NCBI GenBank assembly: GCA_943327755.2
Contig: CALPYF020000093.1
Location: 1 to 5,575, forward strand
Origin: Deinococcus hopiensis KR-140
GTDB taxonomy: Bacteria > Deinococcota > Deinococci > Deinococcales > Deinococcaceae
Direction of reading: 5' to 3'
DNA length: 5,575 nt
Shown here piece by piece: positions 1 to 5,459 of this stretch (positions within the stretch are counted from its first letter, which is position 1; every line of letters starts with the position of its first letter). Both the position numbers and the translations under genes were made by a program. The notes under the pieces are model-generated. The model saw nothing but the letters and a program-made list of their open reading frames with translations. It did no database searches and was not told the DNA's origin.

Positions 1-845
1 CGCTCGGGGCGCGTCAGACCCGTATCTTCCAGGTTGAACCCTCTGGTTTTCAACGCGGCGTGCAGATTTTCTGTTTGCCAGCGCAGGGCATACCGGCGCA
101 TGTTCGGCAGGGCGTGCCCCCGATACGCCAGGTACAGCATGTCACCGGCTGCGTTTTTCGTGGCTGCCACCCGCAGATTCACACCGTAGATGCGGGTCTG
201 GCGATGCCAGACCCTGACTTCACCCACCTGAAGGTTCTTGAAGACCGCCCAGACCGGCATGCCGTGCGCGCCGATCGTGGCGCGAGCTGGGAGACGAATG
301 CAGGGTGCAACCCCGTGCTGGTCGAGGAATCGAAACCAGTGCTGCCCAATGAATTCACGATCCGCGAGCAGGCACCGGATCTCCCGATCTGGGCAGAGCT
401 TCAGGAAGCGCTCCACGAGCGCTTCCCGGACACAGGAACGACTGGCCCCACCGTGCGGGAGCAGTGTCCACATCAGCGGCAAACTGAACCCGTTCCACAC
501 GGCAGAGAGCAGGAGAATATTGACGTCCTGTTGGCCAAGTTTCCAGTTGGTGCGATCGAGAATGAGGTCGACTGGGCCGGGCGGGAGAAAGGACAAGGCG
601 AATCGGGGGAACAGTGTCTCAGGAAACGGGAACTGGACGAACCGGCAGAGCCGCTGATACCGAGTCGTCAACGAGCCTGGGAGGGCAACATGCGTCTTCA
701 GGCTGTACAGGACGACGGTGCGCGCCTGAATGACCGCCAGGATCAGGGCCGTGAAGACGACGAGGCGGCGAGCGTCCACAGGGAAAGCAGACCGCAAGGC
801 GGTCTGCAAGGTATCGTGAGGTGGTCGGCTCCTAAGGGTTTTCAT
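1..845 (-). CDS. IS4-type DDE transposase, 3' end beyond the window
   Basis: This gene encodes a transposase that would cut and rejoin the ends of its own insertion sequence. Reading the minus strand from the ATG at 845-843 gives 281 uninterrupted codons, starting MKTLRSRPPHDTLQ; the C-terminus lies outside the window. The RNase H-fold catalytic residues are visible: D97 in LILDRTNWKLG, D162 in LLADREFIG, and E259 in YALRWQTENLHAALK. The last segment matches the IS4 signature Y-x2-R-x3-E-x6-K exactly (Y252, R255, E259, K266), followed by TRGFNLEDT. No frameshift or stop is seen, so the visible part looks intact. There is no clear ribosome binding site upstream; a weak TACGGT (860-855) lies nine bases before the ATG, so the mRNA may be nearly leaderless. 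The family call is firm. The exact IS name and whether the 3' end is intact cannot be judged here. Confidence 0.9.
   Translation of the reverse strand, partial: MKTLRSRPPHDTLQTALRSAFPVDARRLVVFTALILAVIQARTVVLYSLKTHVALPGSLTTRYQRLCRFVQFPFPETLFPRFALSFLPPGPVDLILDRTNWKLGQQDVNILLLSAVWNGFSLPLMWTLLPHGGASRSCVREALVERFLKLCPDREIRCLLADREFIGQHWFRFLDQHGVAPCIRLPARATIGAHGMPVWAVFKNLQVGEVRVWHRQTRIYGVNLRVAATKNAAGDMLYLAYRGHALPNMRRYALRWQTENLHAALKTRGFNLEDTGLTRPE
787..807 (-). repeat. Short perfect hairpin inside transposase codons 13-20
   Basis: GCAGACCGC (787-795) and GCGGTCTGC (799-807) form a perfect, GC-rich 9-bp stem with a three-base loop. It lies about 38 bases inside the transposase coding sequence, at the codons for LQTALRSA. 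It would be stable in RNA from either strand. It may slow early translation or shed incoming transcription, but it could also follow from the codons needed there. Confidence 0.5.
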
Positions 846-871
846 CGCAGAAATACCGTACAGGAGCCGAC
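824..871 (-). repeat. Inverted repeat flanking the transposase start codon
   Basis: The arms GTCGGCTCC (824-832) and GGAGCCGAC (863-871) are perfect 9-bp complements around a 30-base loop. The loop holds the transposase ATG (845-843) and the candidate -10 TACGGT (860-855). A transcript entering from outside the IS would carry both arms and could hide the start codon. A transcript starting near 848 would lack the upstream arm. This is reminiscent of the fold-back protection of IS10 and IS50 transposase start regions. The repeat is seen directly; the function is inferred. Confidence 0.55.
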
Positions 872-872
872 T

Positions 873-1097
873 TTCTGCTGCCTACTGTGCGTTTTGAAGG
901 GTAGTCAGCTCAGCCGCACCTCAGCGGTTGATCCGTGCTCCCTCAGCTGGGCATCCCGTACGGTGTGGGTGGAAGGTGCTCAGAGCCCAGGTCCTTTCGA
1001 ATGGCGGCCAGCCTGACACGACCATCGGCCATCGAATCTCTTGTCCTACACCGCGCCCTTCGGGCCGCCCGAGCCGCGCTGCACCAAGGCCCTGCCC
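873..1097. other. Non-coding stretch with no recognised feature
   Basis: I see no convincing gene on either strand between the IS leader and the candidate promoter at 1098. Open frames here are short and lack both a ribosome binding site and a recognisable protein pattern. The stretch may contain the true outer end of the IS and the pre-insertion flank. A 29-codon minus-strand frame (1034-945, starting MADGRVRL) is open, but nothing supports it beyond that. Confidence 0.5.
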
Positions 1098-1103
1098 TAT
1101 AGT
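1098..1103 (+). promoter_or_regulatory. Candidate -10 box (TATAGT) of a leaderless promoter
   Basis: TATAGT fits the TANNNT -10 pattern and is followed by six bases and then the ATG at 1110, the spacing typical of leaderless transcripts, which are common in Deinococcus. There is no good -35 hexamer at the expected distance (about 1075-1080), so the call rests on the -10 box and its spacing alone. Confidence 0.35.
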
Positions 1104-1109
1104 GCGCGC

Positions 1110-1166
1110 ATGCCGGACAACGCAAGCTTCCTGCTTCCCGCCGCCCGAGCAGTGCATTGCGGATGA
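1110..1166 (+). CDS. Possible 18-codon leaderless upstream ORF
   Basis: This frame runs from the ATG six bases after the TATAGT box to a TGA at 1164-1166 and encodes MPDNASFLLPAARAVHCG. Its stop overlaps the ATG of the next gene (1163-1165) in an ATGA arrangement. The downstream gene has no ribosome binding site, so ribosomes ending here could restart on it. I recognise no similarity in the peptide. It is too short to prove by coding statistics, and the arrangement may be chance. Confidence 0.22.
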   Translation: MPDNASFLLPAARAVHCG

Positions 1167-1600
1167 ACACAACGAAATACACCCAGATGGCGCGCGCGGC
1201 TCGTCCACACCTCCTGGACCTGATGAGCACCAGGGCGAAGTGGGCCGATGACGAACTGCGCGCTGCCCTTCGCCTTGAAGGCCCGGTGCTCCAGACGGTA
1301 CTCCTGGAGCTGACCGCGGAGGGTTTGATTCGGCGACGGTTCGTGCCGACAACCCCTCGAGCGGTCTACAGTGTCAACGATCCTGCAGCCCGCGTGAATG
1401 AACACCGGACCCTCTCTCCGGTGCAGCACCGCACGTACACCTACCTCCTGGGACGCAGGGAAACACTGGTCACTGTCGCTGCTGCCCTGCGGCTTCCCAA
1501 AGAGCAGGTGGCGGAGACCCTGGCCGTCCTTGACGATTGGAATCTCATCAGGTGCGCGTTCGTGGGTCACCTCGCCGTCTTCTCGCGGACAGACGCTTGA
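1163..1600 (+). CDS. Putative tandem winged-helix protein
   Basis: This encodes a 145-residue protein of unknown specific function. I read two similar halves. Residues about 14-72 (helical segments, then LTAEGLIRRRFVP and PRAVYSV) look like a winged-helix domain in which the last segment forms the wing. Residues about 82-141 (LSPVQHRTYTYLLGRRETLV through LAVLDDWNLIR and AVFSR) look like a second copy. Such proteins usually bind DNA, so a regulatory role is likely but its target is unknown. There is no signal peptide or membrane segment. I chose the ATG at 1163 because it overlaps the upstream frame's stop; a TTG at 1157 or the ATG at 1187 are alternatives. None has a clear ribosome binding site. 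It stands alone between IS sequence and gene debris, and nothing ties it to the lipoprotein operon. Fold inference is moderate; the coding call is fairly good. Confidence 0.6.
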   Translation: MNTTKYTQMARAARPHLLDLMSTRAKWADDELRAALRLEGPVLQTVLLELTAEGLIRRRFVPTTPRAVYSVNDPAARVNEHRTLSPVQHRTYTYLLGRRETLVTVAAALRLPKEQVAETLAVLDDWNLIRCAFVGHLAVFSRTDA

Positions 1601-1646
1601 CCGAATTGAAGGGTAGCGCTCGGTCGCGCTGCATGCAGGCCGTGCG

Positions 1647-1775
1647 TCAGTCATAGACCTGCATCTCGGCCGTGTGGCGCAAGGCGCCGTCCGGGTGCAT
1701 GGGGCGGGTACGTTCAAGCGGCAGATCATAGTCAGCAGCACCAGCACCGAGGGTGCCTTGAACCGCGAAGGTACT
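1647..1775 (-). pseudogene. Unidentified C-terminal-like coding fragment
   Basis: Between in-frame stops at 1778-1776 and 1649-1647 there is a 42-residue frame without a start codon at its head. It includes DYDLPLERTRPMHPDGALRH and ends AEMQVYD. Its balanced composition looks more like real protein than the other frames here, which are rich in Arg, Pro, Cys and Ser. It could be the tail of a gene whose upstream part was lost. I do not recognise the family. It lies next to the flavoprotein remnant on the same strand but does not resemble that family's C-terminus. Confidence 0.22.
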
Positions 1776-1796
1776 TCAGGAAGGCGCAGGCGGCGT

Positions 1797-2101
1797 CTAT
1801 TGCCGCAGGAGGACGCCACGGTGGTAGGCCAGGTCGCCGCCGCCAGGGATCAGGTCTGCGCTGCGAGGGCCTGATCCCGCACTTCCCAGCCGTGGCAGTA
1901 CGGGCAGTGGTGGACGGTGGTGCCCCAGCCTTCGCGCAGTCCCGGAAGATCTAGAAGGTGATCGGTGGCACCGGTAGCGAGCAGCAAACGCTGGGCGTGA
2001 ATGGCATGGCCACCGGCCAGGGTCACGGTGAAGCCGTCCGGTTCGGGCGCGACTGTCTGAGCCTGGTCTGATCGAATGGTGACGCGGCCAAGCGCACTGA
2101 A
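1797..2101 (-). pseudogene. Remnant of a thioredoxin-reductase-like FAD/NAD(P) oxidoreductase
   Basis: The minus strand encodes, from 2101 to 1850, an 83-residue piece typical of the central part of TrxR-like flavoproteins: PEPDGFTVTL, then RLLLATGATDHL, LPGLREGWG and HHCPYCHGWEVRDQALA. In intact proteins CPYC is the redox-active disulfide, which shuttles electrons from the flavin. Here an in-frame stop lies upstream (2104-2102), so the N-terminal FAD-binding part is missing. The frame ends at TGA 1852-1850. The next conserved block, PGGGDLAYHRGVLLRQ, which starts the NAD(P)-binding domain, is in a different frame and runs to a TAG at 1799-1797. The remaining C-terminal domain is absent. It is therefore truncated at both ends and frameshifted, and cannot make a working enzyme. 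The family assignment rests on motif order and is fairly secure. Confidence 0.75.
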
Positions 2102-2159
2102 TCAACGCGCTCAGGAGCGTTCGACCCGACGCTTTAGACAATTGGTGCGTCTATGAGTG

Positions 2160-2190
2160 TTGGAAGTTTGTGAGTATAAGTTTCTATACT
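2160..2190 (+). promoter_or_regulatory. Candidate promoter of the lipoprotein operon with an overlapping palindrome
   Basis: A good -10 hexamer, TATACT, lies at 2185-2190. The best -35 candidate is TTGGAA at 2160-2165 with a 19-base spacer; TTGTGA at 2168-2173 is too close. The region is AT-rich against a GC-rich background. AGTATA (2173-2178) and TATACT (2185-2190) form a perfect 6-bp inverted repeat across a six-base spacer, so a repressor could cover the -10 box. The predicted leader is about 75 bases and precedes a strong ribosome binding site. Confidence 0.45.
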
Positions 2191-2256
2191 TCATTACGAA
2201 CCACCCAGCTCCATCGTTCTGCGCGGTCCTGATCCTCGCCACGCCTCGCACTCCTC

Positions 2257-2262
2257 AGGAGG
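2257..2262 (+). promoter_or_regulatory. Strong ribosome binding site (AGGAGG)
   Basis: A full AGGAGG lies nine bases before the ATG at 2272. It fixes the start of the large lipoprotein gene, and the signal peptide begins directly at that codon. Confidence 0.8.
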
Positions 2263-2271
2263 CCTTACGCC

Positions 2272-4854
2272 ATGCGTATTCCCGCGCTCTTCCTGCTGAC
2301 GACACTCCTCCTCGCCGGCTGTACGCAGCCCAGCAGCGCTCCCCCTATCCCCATCGGTACGGCACCCACTGAGCCGACGCCCACCACCCCAGCCCACATC
2401 GTCGTCGGAGCGCCAGTCGCTATCACCTTTAGCGGCCTCGGAGGCGCCCGGCCAACCGCGTCAGCACGGACACTCACCGGGCAAGTCCTCAGCAGCCCTA
2501 GTGGCGTCACCATCAGCGCCGCTCCCACCGTGCGCAGCAGCACGGACATCATCCCGCCAGGCCAACCGCGCACAGCAGGATTTCGCTATCTCCACGTGAC
2601 ATTCCCCATCAGCATCAGCGGCGCGGCGGTCACCAATCTCACCTTTCTCGGAGCAGCCCTCACAGGCAACCCTGGAGACAGCGCCGTACTCACCCTGGAA
2701 AAGTACCCTGGTGGCACCGCCGCGCCATACACCGCCACGGAACTGACGGCCCTAGCAACAGCCATTGACCCATCCAGCCCCGTCACCCAGGAGATCTTCA
2801 CACAAACCCCAGCACTGGTCTCGGGTGAAGAGGACGCACTCCAGCTGTACAGCGAGGCAGATGTCAGTGGCCTAGCCTTCCCCAACGGCCAGACCGGCAG
2901 CATCTTGCCGTACGGCTTCGTGAGCCACGCTGGAACCAGCCGCACCATTCCCATCGGAACGAATACCGGCACAGTCACACTCGCCATCAAAGTGCCACTC
3001 CAGGCCCAGGCGAAAGATGACCCGTACACCGTCACCCTCACCTTCGTGCCGGTACAGGACAGTGTTACCAGTATCACAGAGTCCCCAGAAGCCCAGTTGC
3101 CGAGCAACCAGGCTGCCTTCCAGGCCGCTGTAAACCGACTGAGTTCACCTGTGATCAAAACCCTGCCCGGGTCAACGCGCGCAGGTGGCTCACTCTTCTG
3201 CAGTGTTCGCACGGCAGGGTCTGCCAGTGCGCCAACCGGCACGCTCCTGGGGGCTGTTGCTCCCATTGACTTGGCTGTAGGGAGCACAGAACGCATTCCG
3301 GCCAATGCCACCTCTTGCTTGAACGGTGGGGTCGACGGGGCAGATTATGTGATCTTCCCGTTCAACACGTCAACGACGACCAGCCGATCACTCACGGTCA
3401 CGACCTCCAACACGGTCGCGCCCGTTGGAACGCTTTCAGTGGGCGGCTCACTCCCCACGTCAGTGGGTGGGCTGGAATTGAATGCCGAACCATCAGTATT
3501 CAAGCGCCCCGGCCCGAGCTCAGTGAAGTTGGCCAGCGCCAACCTCCTTCGGCCGCAGATACTGCCTTCAGGCACGCCGAATGTTGGTGATCAGGTGACC
3601 ATTAACACAGCCTCCGGCTGCACCGCAACGCCAGAATTACGAACAGGTACTGTCCGGTTCGTGCGGCAGAACGTGGTCCTCATTTCAGATAATGCCAACC
3701 CACCAGGGGGAATCCCAGACGTCAGCACCCAGTCTGTGGGGACCGATTACCAAGGGATCGTCAACAGCTTCACGAATCAAATCTGGCCGGCCGTCACAGG
3801 GGGCTTCGGTCTCCCAACTGATGCCGACAACAACGGCAACCGCGTTGTGCTGTTCTTCACCTCCGCAGTGAACGCTCGGAATCCGCCCGCAAGTTCATCA
3901 CGGAATACAGGATTCTCTGACGCACGCGATTCATCCCCGATCACGACATGCTCAGGCAGCAATGTGGGCGAGATCATCTACCTGCAGGCAGCTGACCCCA
4001 CAGGAGCAGTCAACAGCAACGTGGTCACGGTCGCGTCCGCCGTCAGCACAGCGATTCAAACCAGTGGCCGTGAGTTAGCACGGGTCATCAACAACTCCCG
4101 CCGCGTTCGAGTCACAGGCGCACCACTCGAAGAGTCCTGGCTCCTTGAAGGCTTGAGCGATATCGCCTCAGAACTCACGTTCTATCAAGCCACAGCGGTG
4201 GCGACCGACGGGACGGTCATTACACCTTCCTTGACGCCCCGTATGAACATTGTGCTGTCAACCCTCACGACCGGGCCGACGGCAAGCCGCCGAGTCGCCG
4301 CGTTCAACACCTACGCGAATCAGAATTACAGCAACTACCGCCCCTTCCTCCAGAATCCCAACACAGCCGGACCCTATTGGACAAATCCAACCGGAACCCC
4401 GGCAATCGCAGCACGTGGCGCAACCTGGAACTTCCTGCGATATGCCGTTGACCGGTACGTCACCACGACAGGCAATACCGAGGCCAGCTTCTGGACAGCT
4501 CTCATCAACTCCACTACGACAGGCTTGGCGAACCTTCAGGGCGTTATCGGCGCAGATCCAATCACGTGGATGAACGATTGGGCTGTGGCGACCTACGTGG
4601 ACGACGCTCTCGCAGCAGGCGTCGCCCCGAACTTTAACGCCCCAAGCTGGAATTACCGCTCAGTGTTCGGTGGACTGGGAGGCTTCCCTGCGGCGACCCG
4701 GACGCTCACCAGCGGCACGCAGCTAACGCTCTCCTATGAAAAGACGGCCACCAGCTACCTGCGGACACGAGTCAACGCCAATCAGCAGGGGGGCATCACC
4801 GTCAGCTCGCCGACGCCCGCTGACTTCACCGTCACGATCTTCCGAGCCCGATAG
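2272..4854 (+). CDS. Secreted lipoprotein with an M30-like, probably inactive, peptidase domain
   Basis: This encodes an 860-residue envelope lipoprotein. Residues 1-17 form a lipoprotein signal (MRIPALFLLTTLLLAGC) with lipobox LAGC and lipidation at C17, followed by a Ser/Pro/Thr-rich linker. Residues about 44-198 are a beta-rich module carrying DIIPPGQPRTAGFRY (92-106); the downstream gene repeats this module. Residues about 200-470 are Thr/Ser-rich with no recognised domain. Cysteines at 310, 349, 450 and 560 could form two disulfides. Residues about 483-780 resemble M30 (hyicolysin-like) peptidases: TDYQ (491-494), an acidic TDADNNGN followed by RVVLFF (516-529), the helix RELARVIN (600-607), WLLEGLSDIASEL (623-635) and WMNDWAVATYVDD (766-778). 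The zinc motif HExxH expected at 600-604 is RELAR, so both histidines are arginine, while E601 and the downstream E626 remain. Hydrolysis is therefore unlikely and a binding role is more plausible. The lipoprotein call is firm; the family call is a motif-based inference. Confidence 0.85.
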   Translation: MRIPALFLLTTLLLAGCTQPSSAPPIPIGTAPTEPTPTTPAHIVVGAPVAITFSGLGGARPTASARTLTGQVLSSPSGVTISAAPTVRSSTDIIPPGQPRTAGFRYLHVTFPISISGAAVTNLTFLGAALTGNPGDSAVLTLEKYPGGTAAPYTATELTALATAIDPSSPVTQEIFTQTPALVSGEEDALQLYSEADVSGLAFPNGQTGSILPYGFVSHAGTSRTIPIGTNTGTVTLAIKVPLQAQAKDDPYTVTLTFVPVQDSVTSITESPEAQLPSNQAAFQAAVNRLSSPVIKTLPGSTRAGGSLFCSVRTAGSASAPTGTLLGAVAPIDLAVGSTERIPANATSCLNGGVDGADYVIFPFNTSTTTSRSLTVTTSNTVAPVGTLSVGGSLPTSVGGLELNAEPSVFKRPGPSSVKLASANLLRPQILPSGTPNVGDQVTINTASGCTATPELRTGTVRFVRQNVVLISDNANPPGGIPDVSTQSVGTDYQGIVNSFTNQIWPAVTGGFGLPTDADNNGNRVVLFFTSAVNARNPPASSSRNTGFSDARDSSPITTCSGSNVGEIIYLQAADPTGAVNSNVVTVASAVSTAIQTSGRELARVINNSRRVRVTGAPLEESWLLEGLSDIASELTFYQATAVATDGTVITPSLTPRMNIVLSTLTTGPTASRRVAAFNTYANQNYSNYRPFLQNPNTAGPYWTNPTGTPAIAARGATWNFLRYAVDRYVTTTGNTEASFWTALINSTTTGLANLQGVIGADPITWMNDWAVATYVDDALAAGVAPNFNAPSWNYRSVFGGLGGFPAATRTLTSGTQLTLSYEKTATSYLRTRVNANQQGGITVSSPTPADFTVTIFRAR

Positions 4855-4857
4855 GAG
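4853..4857 (+). promoter_or_regulatory. Ribosome binding site overlapping the upstream stop codon
   Basis: AGGAG lies five bases before the ATG at 4863 and includes the last two bases of the upstream gene's TAG (4852-4854). Only eight bases separate the two genes. This indicates one transcript and probable translational coupling. Confidence 0.75.
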
Positions 4858-4862
4858 CAGCT

Positions 4863-5459
4863 ATGAAGCGAATTTTTTTCCTGCTGCTCGGCACCTTGCT
4901 GCTTGGAGCATGCGCGCAGCCAACCCTCCCCTCCCCCAACTTCACTCCGGTCGGTCAGCCCTTCACGTTGACGTTCACAGGTCTGGGAACCCCAGACTTC
5001 GCGGTCAAGCTCAGTGCCACCGTCACTAAGCAGGCCCTGACGGATCAGCAGGGAACAGTCGTGCCTGTCCGGGTGCTTGGCCGGGGCAGTGTGGACATCA
5101 TTCCGTCCGGCCAGGCCCGCACCGCTGGCTTCCGGTACGTGTACTCCGTCGTCAGCGTGACCAGCTCGGCTGCCCTGAACAACGTCAGCTTCTTGGGCGT
5201 ACGCACGACGGGAAGCCTCCCCGGCGCCACGCACGACACGGCCATCAGTGCCCTGATCCGTGCTCCGGGCGCTCCGGCTTACACTGCCGCTGAAGCGGAC
5301 ACGTTAGCGCTGAATACCCAGCCCGCTCAGGCCAGCACCGCCAATCCCACCACCGGGGGTGTGCAGGTCCTGCCCAATACGGACGACACCGTGCAATACC
5401 TACCCGAAGGAGACCTGTACACGCCCGGTAGTGCTCCAGGGATGACTTCCAGAATCTGA
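4863..5459 (+). CDS. Paralogous lipoprotein, 3'-truncated by an IS
   Basis: The 198-residue product begins with a lipoprotein signal (MKRIFFLLLGTLLLGAC, lipobox LGAC, C17). From about residue 30 it repeats the N-terminal module of the upstream gene: VGQPFTLTFTGLG against VGAPVAITFSGLG, DIIPSGQARTAGFRY (78-92) against DIIPPGQPRTAGFRY, then NNVSFLG against TNLTFLG, PAYTAAE against APYTATE, and a DDTVQYLPEGD block near 174-184. The match ends at about residue 189. The last nine or so residues (SAPGMTSRI) and the stop come from the inserted IS3-type element. The intact gene was presumably longer, but whether it also had a peptidase-like half cannot be told. The remnant could still be exported and lipidated. 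The role is unknown; I infer that the shared module binds something at the cell surface. Confidence 0.75.
   Translation: MKRIFFLLLGTLLLGACAQPTLPSPNFTPVGQPFTLTFTGLGTPDFAVKLSATVTKQALTDQQGTVVPVRVLGRGSVDIIPSGQARTAGFRYVYSVVSVTSSAALNNVSFLGVRTTGSLPGATHDTAISALIRAPGAPAYTAAEADTLALNTQPAQASTANPTTGGVQVLPNTDDTVQYLPEGDLYTPGSAPGMTSRI

Larger units (their letters stand above)
1..872 (-). mobile_element. Partial IS4-family insertion sequence (transposase-proximal end)
   Basis: The transposase and its upstream hairpin belong to an IS whose other end lies before position 1. The outer boundary on this side is not resolved. It must lie upstream of the transposase start, probably between about 872 and 905, where the sequence stops resembling a promoter or leader. 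I could not identify the terminal inverted repeat because its partner is outside the window, and no target-site duplication can be tested. The end coordinate is therefore a minimum. Confidence 0.65.

Noticed and set aside
60..1016. Long plus-strand open frame of 318 codons opposite the transposase
   Set aside because: It is the antisense shadow of the IS4-type transposase. Its product is rich in Arg, Gln and Pro with no motif, whereas the minus strand shows a complete DDE and YREK pattern.
894..1616. TTGAAGGGTAG present at 894-904 and 1606-1616, considered as IS target or end repeats
   Set aside because: An 11-base match is expected by chance in a window of this size and the flanks do not match, so it does not mark a duplication.
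1629..1638. Perfect palindrome CTGCATGCAG
   Set aside because: Several 10-base palindromes are expected by chance in this length, and it lies in gene debris with no promoter nearby.
1097..1819. Minus-strand open frame of 240 codons
   Set aside because: It covers the winged-helix gene in antisense and runs through gene debris. The composition is Arg/Ser/Cys-rich and no block of a known family falls in this frame.
2104..2121. AACGC...GCGTT hairpin considered as a terminator before the lipoprotein operon
   Set aside because: The stem is only five bases and no T-tract follows on either strand.
2586..3311. Minus-strand open frame of 241 codons inside the large lipoprotein gene
   Set aside because: It is a shadow frame created by GC-biased codons; the plus-strand gene has a signal peptide, a ribosome binding site and a paralogue supporting it.
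4782..5234. Minus-strand open frame of 150 codons spanning both lipoprotein genes
   Set aside because: It crosses the junction of two well-supported plus-strand genes and shows no ribosome binding site or motif.
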